Source: JBCBKL01 sp038521825
GTDB taxonomy: Bacteria; Pseudomonadota; Alphaproteobacteria; Rhodobacterales; Rhodobacteraceae
Length of the DNA stretch: 64,000 nucleotides
Direction of reading: 5' to 3'
NCBI GenBank assembly: GCA_038521825.1
Contig: JBCBKL010000002.1
Coordinates: 1 to 64,000 of the forward strand
The position numbers and the translations under genes are program-made. Each line of letters opens with the position of its first letter. The first letter of the stretch is position 1. Positions 53,163 to 62,404 of the stretch are shown here, piece after piece. The notes beneath the pieces were generated by a model. It did not search any database and was not told the DNA's origin. It worked only from the letters and a program-made list of their open reading frames with translations.

Positions 53163-54566
53163 ATGGGCCAAGTGCTTGATTTGCCGCGAAACGAGACCGG
53201 AATAGAAACGGCGCTTGGCGTGCTCAAGCAGCGTTTCGGCGACCGCTTCCAGACTGGCCAGTCCATCCGCCAACAGCACGGTCACACAACGACGTGGGTG
53301 CGGAACCAACCACCTGACGCCGTCGTCTTTCCCCATAAGGCGGTCGAGGTCTCAGAAATTGTTAAGGTCTGCGCGACCCACAACGTGCCCATCATTCCCT
53401 TTGGGACGGGGACATCGCTTGAGGGTCACGTCAATGCGCCTGCAGGTGGTATTTCGATCGATCTGAGCCAGATGGGCAAGATCCTGTCGGTGCACGCGGA
53501 CGATCTGGATTGTATTGTTCAGCCGGGCGTGACCCGGATGGATCTCAACACCCATCTTCGGGATCAGGGCCTGTTCTTTCCCATAGATCCCGGGGCCAAC
53601 GCGTCGCTTGGGGGCATGGTGTCGACTAGGGCCAGTGGCACGAATGCCGTACGGTACGGAACGATGCGCGACAATGTGCTGGCGCTTGAGGCGGTCATGG
53701 CAGATGGCCGCATAATCCGGACCGCTCAGCGGGCCAGAAAGACATCGGCGGGGTATGACCTGACGCGGCTCTTGGTGGGATCAGAGGGCACGCTGGGGAT
53801 CATCACCGAGATCACTCTGCGGCTGCAAGGTATCCCCGAGGCCATCCGCTCGGCCCGGTGCTCGTTCCCATCTATCGATGCTGCGTGCCAGACGGTTATG
53901 CAGGTCATCCAGTTCGGTATCCCTGTCGCGCGGATAGAGCTGCTGGATTCGATAACGGTCAGGGCCGTGAACGCCTATTCGAAACTGTCACTGCCCGAGA
54001 CCCCGCTTTTGTTGCTCGAATTTCATGGGTCGGAAAGTGGCGTCGCGGAACAATCCGAAACGTTCGGCGCAATCGCCGAAGAGCATGGGGCCACCGGATA
54101 CCAGTCGGCGACCACGACCGAAGAGCGCAACCAGCTCTGGCAGGCCCGCCATGACACCTATTGGGCCTACCTGAACTATGCCAAGGGCAAGACTGGCGTA
54201 GCCACCGATGTCTGCGTTCCGATCTCGCGGCTGGCAGAGGCGGTCAGTGCTTCTCAGGACAAGGCGGCCGAGCTTAACCTGACCGCGCCCATCGTCGGCC
54301 ATGTGGGTGATGGCAATTTTCACGCAACCCCTCTGATTGATACGGAAAATGCTGACGAGGTCGCGAGGACCGAAGCCTTTATCGGCTGGCTCAACGATCT
54401 GGCCATCTCGATGGAAGGCACCTGCACCGGCGAGCACGGGATCGGGCAGGGCAAGATGCCCTATCTTCGGAAAGAGCTCGGTGCCGCGACCGATTTCATG
54501 GGCATGATCAAACAAGCGCTGGATCCACAAAACATCATGAACCCCGGCAAGATTATCCCGGTTTGA
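53163..54566 (+). CDS. FAD-linked oxidase, D-lactate/glycolate dehydrogenase type
   Basis: 467 residues from ATG 53163, with AAGGAGA 8 nt upstream; the open frame from 53121 overlaps ggt. PCMH-type FAD domain (about 45-225) with IPFGTGTSLEGHVNA, DPGANASLGGMVSTRASGTNAV and LVGSEGTLGIITE; C-terminal FAD-oxidase domain ends GEHGIGQGKMPYL...DPQNIMNPGKI. It oxidises a D-2-hydroxyacid to the keto acid. With the 2-hydroxyacid dehydrogenase at 50328 it gives two enzymes acting on the same kind of substrate in one operon. Confidence 0.92.
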   Translation: MGQVLDLPRNETGIETALGVLKQRFGDRFQTGQSIRQQHGHTTTWVRNQPPDAVVFPHKAVEVSEIVKVCATHNVPIIPFGTGTSLEGHVNAPAGGISIDLSQMGKILSVHADDLDCIVQPGVTRMDLNTHLRDQGLFFPIDPGANASLGGMVSTRASGTNAVRYGTMRDNVLALEAVMADGRIIRTAQRARKTSAGYDLTRLLVGSEGTLGIITEITLRLQGIPEAIRSARCSFPSIDAACQTVMQVIQFGIPVARIELLDSITVRAVNAYSKLSLPETPLLLLEFHGSESGVAEQSETFGAIAEEHGATGYQSATTTEERNQLWQARHDTYWAYLNYAKGKTGVATDVCVPISRLAEAVSASQDKAAELNLTAPIVGHVGDGNFHATPLIDTENADEVARTEAFIGWLNDLAISMEGTCTGEHGIGQGKMPYLRKELGAATDFMGMIKQALDPQNIMNPGKIIPV

Positions 54567-54682
54567 CCAAATGGCCCGGGTCTTCGCCGCGCGCGAGATG
54601 TTAAGACACACCGGCAAAAGCGGTCGTCAAATTTCAGCCTGACTTCGGTGTTAAACCACGGGCAAACTCTGGCTTCTGACCC

Positions 54683-55567
54683 ATGCGGCTTATTACTCTA
54701 TGTGTTTCTTTGATCGGGATGATCGGCGGTGTGTTGATGTTTTCATCGACGCTCAGAGCGCCTGCCGAGACCGAGCAAGCAGCCGAACGTCTTGGCCAAT
54801 TTGCCTCTGATCAGGCGGTTTGGCTGCTTCAGGGGCCTGGAGCCGGCAATTCCCGAGCCATGAAGCAACACCTCCCGAAATCAGGTGACGGTTGGACGCG
54901 TCGCAGCTTTGCGCGCGGTGAAAATCGTGGCTTGCTGCTGACTTCGGTTGATCCCGGATTGGCGAGTCAGGAGGCGTCGGCGCGGATGACGCTCAAATTT
55001 GGCTACTTCGATAGGTTCGGATGGGTTTATGAGAAAGGTCCGCATATCGTTGCCATCAATGTACGGCCCGTTCGCCGCACCCAAGAAGCCCATGAGACGA
55101 CCCTTGTAGCCCTTACCGGGCAGCCCACGCATGATCTCGATGCCGACATTCAACAGTCCGATCGCGGCTGGGCCGTCATAGGGGGTGTACCATTTTCGCG
55201 CCGCGATTTCCCATCGTCTGCCGGCCGCCGGGTCCGAGGGTTCATAGGGCGGTTGGGCGACAGCCATGGCGTTCGGATCGACGTTCGCGCGCTCGCGCCT
55301 GACATTGCTGTGCGCGAACTGCTAGAAAGAATTGACTTTGACGGGCTCAACGCTTTTCTCGATCCTGTCCTCCCGCATGTCGGCAGCAACGCGCGACCAA
55401 TCGAGATCGGGGAACAGGCCTCCGTGGCCCAGGACGATCTGAACCATCGGCTGCGCCGACGATTGTCCAACAACCCGGATGGGGCGCTGCAAACGCAGCG
55501 GCCGGGCTCGTCGCGCAAATCGATCTGCCGCATGGATGGCGCTATCAAACGCTGCATCGTTGACTGA
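54683..55567 (+). CDS. hypothetical protein, strand uncertain
   Basis: 294 codons open on the plus strand from ATG 54683. The first 27 residues (MRLITLCVSLIGMIGGVLMF...) look like a signal peptide, but there is no good ribosome site and I recognise no family. The opposite strand, in the same triplet register, is also open from about 55567 down to TGA at 54881, interrupted by only one TAG (55322-55324). That reading gives protein-like stretches such as VQIVLGHGGLFPDLDW and LMGFLGAANGPYIDGNDMR, though with no start codon. Hand-counted GC by codon position over about 100 codons (roughly 64/52/66 on the minus reading) does not decide the strand. It is either a real secreted protein or the shadow of a decayed minus-strand gene. 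Confidence 0.35.
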   Translation: MRLITLCVSLIGMIGGVLMFSSTLRAPAETEQAAERLGQFASDQAVWLLQGPGAGNSRAMKQHLPKSGDGWTRRSFARGENRGLLLTSVDPGLASQEASARMTLKFGYFDRFGWVYEKGPHIVAINVRPVRRTQEAHETTLVALTGQPTHDLDADIQQSDRGWAVIGGVPFSRRDFPSSAGRRVRGFIGRLGDSHGVRIDVRALAPDIAVRELLERIDFDGLNAFLDPVLPHVGSNARPIEIGEQASVAQDDLNHRLRRRLSNNPDGALQTQRPGSSRKSICRMDGAIKRCIVD

Positions 55568-55685
55568 TCAGTTTCTCAGAATGGGCTGAAGTCGTTTTTG
55601 CGTTGTCAGCGGTCGGCTTCTCTTGGCGTCGTCCGATGTCTTTTCATAGAACGGTTTTCACGAATGTTGATCGGAAGGACATGCG

Positions 55686-58175
55686 ATGAAGGCCAATGTC
55701 AAAGCTCTGGTTGTCGGCGGCGGTGCGGTTGGTACGTCTATCGCTTACCACTTGGCGCGCGCGGGATGGGATGACGTCATGCTGCTCGAGCGGGATGAGC
55801 TGACCTCGGGCTCAACCTGGCACGCTGCCGGCCTGCTGCCCTATTTCAACATGTCCTACGCGACGACCCACATCCACGATTATTCGATCAAGTTCTACAA
55901 GTCACTTGAGGAAGAGACCGGCCTCAACGCGGGCTTTTCCGTCGTGGGTAATCTTCGCATGGCGCAGACGCAGGATCGCATGGACGAATACATGCTGTAT
56001 GCCTCAACGGCTGAAACCTGCGGCGTACCCTACGAATGGATGTCATCCGCCCAGATCAAAGACCGCTGGCCGCTTGTCCGTACAGAAGACCTAAAGGGCG
56101 CGATCTATCATCCCACCGACGGCTACATTAACCCGGCAGATGTCACTATGGCGATGGCCAAGGGCGCCCGACAGCGCGGCGTGACGATCGAGCGGAAGTG
56201 GCAGGTGGACGGCTATCACTGGACGGGCGATCATTGGGATGTCACCTGTACGAAGATGGTCGAAAAGGGCGGGAACCTCGTGCCTTCGGACGAGCAGGTG
56301 GTCATTCACGCCGAACATGTTGTGACAGCTACGGGGAATCACGCCCAGCGGACGGCGCAATTGCTCGGCATCAAGATCCCCGCAATTCCGGTCGAACACC
56401 AATACATCGTTACCGAACCTGATCCGGCGCTTGTGGAATGGCGCAAGTCCAACGGGGAACACCCTGTTCTGCGAGACGCCGACGCGAAATGGTACGTGCG
56501 CGAGGAACGTGGCGGCTGGATCCTTGGGCCCTATGAACGAAACGCACCTGCCTGTTTCGAATACAGCGTCCCCGACAGCTTCCGTGCGGATCTGTTCCCT
56601 CTGGATCTGGAACGGATCGAAGAGGAATACATGTCCATGATCCACCGGATCCCGTCATCTGAAACGGTGGGGCTGAAGGACGATTACAATGGTCCAATCT
56701 GCTATACGCCCGATGGCAACCCTTTGCTGGGGCCTGCGCCGGGTCTGCAGAACATGTGGCTGGCCGAAGGGTTCTCGTTCGGCATCACCGCCGCGGGCGG
56801 TACGGGCCAATACCTCGCCCAGTTGATGGTCGAGGGCGAGGCCGAGATCGATATGGCCTCGCTCGATCCCAGGCGTTACGGCTCTTGGATGACGACAGAA
56901 TACGCGGCACGCAAGAACGAGGAGTGTTACGAGCACGTCTACATCCTCCACCATCCGGACGAGGAACGCCCGGCTTGCCGCCCCTTACGCACCGCCCCGG
57001 CTTATGACCGACAAAAGGAAGCGGGTGCCCAGTTTGGGCAGGTCAATGGCTGGGAACGCCCGAACTATTATGCGCCCGCAGGTTTTTCGGATCACGACAG
57101 TCGGAGCTTCCGGCGTGGAGGGTGGTGGCAATATGCCGTTGAAGAGGCGAATGCGATCCGTGAAGGCGTCGGCCTGATCGACGCGACCGCCTTTGCCAAG
57201 CACCGCATCAGCGGCCCTGGCGCCACTGCTTTCCTCGACTGGTTCACATGCAACAAACTGCCGAAGGTCGGGCGTATCAACCTGACCTATGCGCTGACGT
57301 CGCACGGCACGACACGCACCGAATATACGATCGTCCGGGTGGCCGAAGACGATTACTATCTGGTGAGTGCCGGAGCATGGCACGACTACGACGAGGACTA
57401 CCTCTACGACGCGCTGATGAAAAAAGAGGCCGAGTTCGGCCGCATCAACGAAGAAGACGTTACAACCAAGTGGGGCGTTTTTGCCATCGCCGGCCCGAAA
57501 TCACGGGATGTTCTGAACGAGCTGGTCAAAGATGCTGATCCGGCAACGGTTCTCTCGAACAAGCGTTTCCCATGGTTGTCTGTCCGCGATATCGAGCTGG
57601 GCATGTGCCCCGTCCGCGCCATCCGCGTTGCCTATACGGGCGAGCTCGGGTGGGAACTGCATCATCCGATCGAGATGCAGAATTACCTTTGGGATCAACT
57701 GGTCGCGGCTGGTGAAAAGCATGGCATGAAGCTGGTTGGCGCGCGGGCACAAAACTGGCTGCGGCAGGAAAAGTCTTACCGGGCCTTCGGTACCGAACTG
57801 GGCCGCGATGCGACCCCGCTCGAGGCCGATCTTCCCCGCTTTGTCGATCTGACCAAGGAATTCTATGGCAAACGGGCGATGGAACAGACCGGCATCCGCT
57901 CGAAATGCGTAACCCTGCTGATTGACGGGCCCGAGGATGCCGATCCATGGGGCCGGGAAGCGCTCTATCATGGGGACGAAAGGGTGGGCCGCCTTACCTC
58001 TGGTGGCTATTCCGTCCATTTCGGCAAGTCGATCGGCATGGGCTATGTCCGGCCCGATATCGCAGTTCCGGGCACCCGGCTGAAGGTCAAGATGTTCGAC
58101 CGTCTTTGGGACGCAACCATTCAGGTCGATAGCCCCTATGACCCTGGAAATGAAGCAATTCGCCAGGACGGTTAA
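55686..58175 (+). CDS. dimethylglycine/sarcosine dehydrogenase-like FAD protein with GcvT domain
   Basis: 829 residues, the two-part DMGDH layout. The N-terminal FAD oxidoreductase (about 1-400) has GGGAVGTSIAYHLARAG (about 11-27) and the His of TSGSTWHAAGLLP (about 46), which carries covalent FAD in the family. The C-terminal half (about 440-825) is an aminomethyltransferase/GcvT domain that transfers the released C1 unit to tetrahydrofolate, with FAIAGPKSRDVL and YTGELGWELH. GGAAGGAC precedes ATG 55686. Methylated glycine substrates are likely but not certain. Confidence 0.92.
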   Translation: MKANVKALVVGGGAVGTSIAYHLARAGWDDVMLLERDELTSGSTWHAAGLLPYFNMSYATTHIHDYSIKFYKSLEEETGLNAGFSVVGNLRMAQTQDRMDEYMLYASTAETCGVPYEWMSSAQIKDRWPLVRTEDLKGAIYHPTDGYINPADVTMAMAKGARQRGVTIERKWQVDGYHWTGDHWDVTCTKMVEKGGNLVPSDEQVVIHAEHVVTATGNHAQRTAQLLGIKIPAIPVEHQYIVTEPDPALVEWRKSNGEHPVLRDADAKWYVREERGGWILGPYERNAPACFEYSVPDSFRADLFPLDLERIEEEYMSMIHRIPSSETVGLKDDYNGPICYTPDGNPLLGPAPGLQNMWLAEGFSFGITAAGGTGQYLAQLMVEGEAEIDMASLDPRRYGSWMTTEYAARKNEECYEHVYILHHPDEERPACRPLRTAPAYDRQKEAGAQFGQVNGWERPNYYAPAGFSDHDSRSFRRGGWWQYAVEEANAIREGVGLIDATAFAKHRISGPGATAFLDWFTCNKLPKVGRINLTYALTSHGTTRTEYTIVRVAEDDYYLVSAGAWHDYDEDYLYDALMKKEAEFGRINEEDVTTKWGVFAIAGPKSRDVLNELVKDADPATVLSNKRFPWLSVRDIELGMCPVRAIRVAYTGELGWELHHPIEMQNYLWDQLVAAGEKHGMKLVGARAQNWLRQEKSYRAFGTELGRDATPLEADLPRFVDLTKEFYGKRAMEQTGIRSKCVTLLIDGPEDADPWGREALYHGDERVGRLTSGGYSVHFGKSIGMGYVRPDIAVPGTRLKVKMFDRLWDATIQVDSPYDPGNEAIRQDG

Positions 58176-58293
58176 TCTTTTGTTGCCTTGGCAATGACAC
58201 AATCAAGGCGGGAAATAGGCAGAAACATTCCGTCTTGTCGCCCTATTGGCGTGATCCCATCATATTGTGCGTGGAAGGGGATAATTGCGTGTC

Positions 58294-58935
58294 ATGAGCT
58301 TCATGAAAGATTTCTCGGGCTGGCCACCAGCCGATGTGGCAGGCGCTCTTACGGGCATTGCAGGGGACGGCCAGGTGCGGACGCCCTGCGGACCCCGGCG
58401 GCTTGAATTTGTCCGGCCGGGCGATCTGATCGTGACGCGGGACAACGGTCTTCAGCCGGTCCGGGCGATATGGACGCATCAGATCTCTGACACTGCCATG
58501 CATGCTGACCCGCTACGGGCTCCGGTGCGCCTTGCTGCGCGCGCGATCGGGCCCATGATGCCGCAACGCCCGCTGACCCTTGCCCCTGATCATCGCATTC
58601 TGGTCCCCTCCTACCTGTTGTGCGATATCGAAGGGGCAGGGGGGCTGATGGAGGCGCGTGGCCTGGCCGGAACCAGCGACGAGGCTTACTTCGACCGCAA
58701 CTCAGCCAGCCATGCGTTCTACAATCTAGTCTTTGACAAGCCGCAGGTTGTGTTGATCAACGGTCTGCCGGTCGAGACATTCCACGTTTGCCCTGAAACG
58801 CTTGGGAATGTACCGGAAGATAGCCGTATTGATCTCTTGCGGCAGTTTCCGGCCCTTCGCGGTAAGGGTCAGGTTATCCCGGCGCTGCAATATCCCGCCG
58901 TGTCATCGGACGACTACCTGCCCGGATTTGCCTGA
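58294..58935 (+). CDS. stand-alone Hint-domain protein
   Basis: 213 residues from ATG 58294; a TTG at 58285 lies nearer the GGAAGGGG. The core matches the Hedgehog/intein-type Hint fold seen in alphaproteobacterial proteins: GDGQVRTPCGPRRLEFVRPGD (the Cys at about 29 is the candidate nucleophile), LIVTRDNGLQPVRAIW, PLTLAPDHRILV, and a late VETFHV. In RTX-like proteins such domains may self-cleave; here it has no repeat region attached. Function unknown. Confidence 0.8.
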   Translation: MSFMKDFSGWPPADVAGALTGIAGDGQVRTPCGPRRLEFVRPGDLIVTRDNGLQPVRAIWTHQISDTAMHADPLRAPVRLAARAIGPMMPQRPLTLAPDHRILVPSYLLCDIEGAGGLMEARGLAGTSDEAYFDRNSASHAFYNLVFDKPQVVLINGLPVETFHVCPETLGNVPEDSRIDLLRQFPALRGKGQVIPALQYPAVSSDDYLPGFA

Positions 58936-58939
58936 TCTA

Positions 58940-60010
58940 TCAACCCTTATAGAAACGGGCCGGTGATACAGCAGCCACCGTATCAGCCGCTAACTCCGGT
59001 GACCTGCCCAGCACGAGATCGCTAAGCAAACGGCTCGCAGCGGGCGCAGTCTGAAATCCGTAACCACCCTGGCCGGCGCACCACACAAACTCCGGTGTTA
59101 CTGGATCGCGGCCCAACACCAGCACCCGATCCGGCGCAAACGTGCGCAGCCCCGCCCAGTTCGTTTCGACCCGATCGACGGTCTCTGTCACACAGGCTTC
59201 GTAGCGCGCGATGCCTTCGGCCAACACCAGATCATCCGCCCATGCGTCCTGCGGTTCAACCGGATCCTCGTCCGCGGGCGAGACCAGCAATTTTCCTGCA
59301 TCCGGTTTCGCATACCAGGTTTCGCCTGCACCCATGAACATCGGCCAACGTGACACATCGTGCCCCCCGGGCGCGGGAAGCCGAGCCATAGACCTACGAT
59401 GCGGGATCAATCCGATGGGGTCGATCCCCGCCATCACAGCCATGCCATCTGCCCATGCGCCGGCGGCATTGACCAGAGTAGGGGCCACAAACGTCTCAGC
59501 GCCGCAGGTCACGATCCATGTACCTGACGAGAACGTTATCGCAGATACCTTCTTGCTCGTTAGAACCTGTCCGCCGGACTTTCTGACGACGCCCGCGAAA
59601 TCTTGAAGCATCCGATCTGTATCAATATCAAAAGCGGCTTCGTGGTAGGCCGCTTGCTTGACCGTGTCTGACGCGAGGATCGGCACAAGATGCCGGGCCT
59701 CGACAACGCCGATCTCTTTGGTCTGAAGGGATTTGCAATCGGTCTCGAACTGCTCGGCATCGCCATCCCCGGCGACCAGAAGCAGACCACGCGGGGTGAG
59801 GTAAGGCTGGTGAAAATCGGCAGACGCCTTGTTCAGTGCGACCACGGGCGGCAAGCCATAGAGCGCTTCGAACAGAGCGGCCGAACGGCCCGAGGCATGA
59901 TAACCGAGCCCTTGTTCGGCCTCCAGAACCAGAACCGCGGCACCTTCGGACAGTCGCGCGGCGGCAGAGAGACCGGCAATGCCACCGCCGATAACGATGA
60001 TGTCGGTCAC
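58940..60010 (-). CDS. FAD-dependent amino acid/amine oxidoreductase (DAO family)
   Basis: 356 residues from a GTG at 60010 that overlaps the aldo-keto reductase stop (GTGA). IIVIGGGIAGLSAAARL (about 4-20) is the FAD site, ASGRSAALF follows, and WCAGQGGYGFQTAPAAS near the C-terminus completes the DAO pattern. It likely oxidises an amino or hydroxy acid; D-2-hydroxyglutarate and glycine oxidase relatives look similar. It is convergent with the Hint gene. Confidence 0.88.
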   Translation of the reverse strand: MTDIIVIGGGIAGLSAAARLSEGAAVLVLEAEQGLGYHASGRSAALFEALYGLPPVVALNKASADFHQPYLTPRGLLLVAGDGDAEQFETDCKSLQTKEIGVVEARHLVPILASDTVKQAAYHEAAFDIDTDRMLQDFAGVVRKSGGQVLTSKKVSAITFSSGTWIVTCGAETFVAPTLVNAAGAWADGMAVMAGIDPIGLIPHRRSMARLPAPGGHDVSRWPMFMGAGETWYAKPDAGKLLVSPADEDPVEPQDAWADDLVLAEGIARYEACVTETVDRVETNWAGLRTFAPDRVLVLGRDPVTPEFVWCAGQGGYGFQTAPAASRLLSDLVLGRSPELAADTVAAVSPARFYKG

Positions 60011-60933
60011 TGCTCTTCGATCCGATCTGTAGCCGGCGGCGGGGTCTGCGACAGCGCGGTAATCTCGTCATACATCTTAGGGGTCATTTCGAACTCGAGC
60101 GCTGCGAGCGAAGGGGCGAGCTGTTCGGCGGAACGGGCCGATATGATCGGGCGTGGCCGCGCCGGATGCGCCATCGCCCATGCAACGGCCAGTGTCGCCG
60201 GATCTATGCCCACCTGACCCGCATAGGCTTTCAACGCTCTTGCAGTTTCGTGCATCCAATCCAGCCCATATCTGGTTGAATAGCGGTCATCTTCTGACAA
60301 GCGCCCGGTGCCTCCGCTTGCATACTTCCCCGTCAGTAGCCCACCCCCGAGCGGTGAGTAGGGGGCGATTTCGATCCCCTGATCCACTGCCATCGGAAAT
60401 ATTTCCACCTCAGCTTGCCGCTTTACCAGGTTGTGCATCGGCTGGATGATGTCGATGCGCATGTCAAAACGGGCGGCGATGGCCTGCGCTTTCATCACTT
60501 GCCAAGCGGCGTAGTTCGAGACCCCCACATACCGGATCAGCCCCCGATCCTTGAGCAAAGCGAGTGCGTCCATCGTCTCGGTCAGCTCGGTATCCGGGTC
60601 AAACCGGTGCATGTAGAGGATATCGACGACATCCATGTTCAGGCGCTGGCGCGAGACATCAAAGGTTGTGTGGATGTTCTCGCGACTACCTCCGCCTATA
60701 TACCCGGCCTTGGTTGCGACGATGATCCGCTCGCGTTCATCCGCCACCAATTGGCCAAGCAACGTTTCGGACGCGCCGTCGTTGTAGACATAGGCTGTGT
60801 CGAAATGGGTGATGCCTGCGGATCTGGCCGCATCGTACATCGCTTTCGATGCGGACGCATCCGCGCGGCCTCCGAACTGCATCGTGCCAAATGTCAAAGA
60901 GCTAAGCGGGGTGCCGTCGAGCGCATGGATCAT
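60007..60933 (-). CDS. aldo/keto reductase
   Basis: 308 residues from ATG 60933 with CAGGGATTGG upstream; the frame is open to 60990 but without a better site. The catalytic tetrad is visible as D (FDTAYVYN), Y in AYVYN, K in ATKAGY and H in LYMHRFD. NADPH-binding end is RPIISARSAEQL. Translationally coupled to the FAD oxidoreductase, so it may reduce the carbonyl product. Substrate unknown. Confidence 0.9.
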   Translation of the reverse strand: MIHALDGTPLSSLTFGTMQFGGRADASASKAMYDAARSAGITHFDTAYVYNDGASETLLGQLVADERERIIVATKAGYIGGGSRENIHTTFDVSRQRLNMDVVDILYMHRFDPDTELTETMDALALLKDRGLIRYVGVSNYAAWQVMKAQAIAARFDMRIDIIQPMHNLVKRQAEVEIFPMAVDQGIEIAPYSPLGGGLLTGKYASGGTGRLSEDDRYSTRYGLDWMHETARALKAYAGQVGIDPATLAVAWAMAHPARPRPIISARSAEQLAPSLAALEFEMTPKMYDEITALSQTPPPATDRIEEQ

Positions 60934-61023
60934 AGCCAATCCCTGCCATGGCGCAGGCGCAGGTGCAATCCTTGGCGGTGCCGCAGACAACCGGTTACTC
61001 TGTCCAAGGTATAGGAGGGATTC

Positions 61024-61686
61024 ATGTCTGACGGGTTCGAACAGATGGTCGATGAGGCGTTGCAGTTCTTTGGCGAGCTGGAAGCCAACAACAAAAAGCC
61101 GTTCTACGAGGCCAACAAGGCCCGCTATGCAAGCGCCATCCGAAAGCCCGCAGAGCTATTTGCGGATCTGGTGGCCGAGGATCTGAACCGATTGACCGGG
61201 ATGTCGCACAAACCAAAGGTCTTTCGCATTCATCGTGACGTGCGGTTTTCGAAGGACAAGACACCCTACAATACCCATTTGCACCTGATGTGGAGCCCGC
61301 CTGGCGCCGATCCGGTAGTGCCGATTTGGTTCTGGGGCCTGGCCAAGAGCTATTTCATCATCGGTATGGGGATAGCGGGGCTGAAAGGCGATTGGCTGAC
61401 CCGGTATCGCCAGATGATCGACGATGTAGGTGATGAGATTGCGCAGGCCCTCGACCATATCGGGTCTGATGCGGATGCTTCGCTGTCCGATTGGGGTGCA
61501 GTACCGCTGAAGCGCGTGCCGAAGCCCTATGATCAAGACCACTGTCACGCGGATTTGCTGCGTCGAAAAAGCCTTGTGGTTAATGCACCCTTACCAAGCG
61601 ACTGGAGAGAGACGGGTCTGTTGAGGGCGACGAATGCAAGAATGGCCCAGCTCATGCCGCTCTATTCCGCGCTGATCCGGGATTAG
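61024..61686 (+). CDS. DUF2461 (TIGR02453) family protein
   Basis: 220 residues matching the family by NNKKPFYEANKARYASA (about 22-38), FRIHRDVRFSKDKTPYNTHL (about 67-86) and the following aromatic strand. The biochemical role of this family is not known. ATAGGAGGG precedes the ATG. Divergent from the aldo-keto reductase. Confidence 0.9.
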   Translation: MSDGFEQMVDEALQFFGELEANNKKPFYEANKARYASAIRKPAELFADLVAEDLNRLTGMSHKPKVFRIHRDVRFSKDKTPYNTHLHLMWSPPGADPVVPIWFWGLAKSYFIIGMGIAGLKGDWLTRYRQMIDDVGDEIAQALDHIGSDADASLSDWGAVPLKRVPKPYDQDHCHADLLRRKSLVVNAPLPSDWRETGLLRATNARMAQLMPLYSALIRD

Positions 61687-61796
61687 TTTCCTCTCGATTC
61701 ACGCCCGGCGTGTGGTGCTGGGTAAGGAATACCGGATCTTTCTGTGAGAGCGAAATTCTGTTATGAATAGTCCATATTGGAGGAAGGATTTTAGTG

Positions 61797-62225
61797 ATGA
61801 TTATCAGGTCTATCAGCGAATTACTCGCTGGGCGTCAACTTATTACAATTGATCACTACGCCACAGTCGAAGATGCCTGCGCTCTCATGGATCACCATAA
61901 TATCGGTGCACTTGTCGTGACGGACAGCACGGGGATGTGCGGTATCCTGAGCGAGCGAGACGTTATTCGCCGGTGGATGGCCCGGGGATTGGTTACCGAA
62001 GCCACGCAGGTGTTCGAGATCATGACCCCGAACCCCATCAGTATCGGGATCCAGCAAGGCATCGCAGACGCTTTGTCGATCATGCTGGACAAGGGGTTTC
62101 GCCATGTGCCGGTCATTGATCGCATCGGTGCCGCGGTCGGAATGATTTCCCTGCGTGATATCCCGACCGAGTATCGGGTCATGGTGGAACGATTCCGGTC
62201 CTATCAACACGCAGCGGCAGAGTAG
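61797..62225 (+). CDS. tandem CBS domain protein
   Basis: 142 residues consisting of two CBS motifs: the first around TIDHYATVEDACALMDHHNIGALVVTD (about 17-43) with ILSERDVIRRW, the second around IMTPNPISIGIQQGIADALSIM with HVPVIDRIG and GMISLRDI. Such pairs bind adenosyl nucleotides and sense energy state. GGAGGAAGGA precedes; a GTG one codon earlier is possible. Confidence 0.92.
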   Translation: MIIRSISELLAGRQLITIDHYATVEDACALMDHHNIGALVVTDSTGMCGILSERDVIRRWMARGLVTEATQVFEIMTPNPISIGIQQGIADALSIMLDKGFRHVPVIDRIGAAVGMISLRDIPTEYRVMVERFRSYQHAAAE

Positions 62226-62344
62226 GTCACCGACCAGAAGATTATTTGTTGGTAAGGCAGCAGTCCTCCCATTGCCTTGGGTAACGAGGGGTATGGTAAC
62301 CAGTGCGCTCCGCGAGCCGACGCCCGCGGGGCCGTTTTGCCGGA

Positions 62345-62379
62345 AATGAAAAGGCCGCGCTCAGCGCCGGGCGCGGCCT
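62345..62379 (-). terminator. intrinsic terminator of the BMP transporter operon
   Basis: AGGCCGCGC (62352-62360) and GCGCGGCCT (62371-62379) pair over 9 bp. Read on the minus strand the stem is followed by TTTTC, and it lies 26 nt after the binding-protein stop. Confidence 0.85.
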
Positions 62380-62404
62380 CGATGTTTTGAGATTAACCCG
62401 ACGG

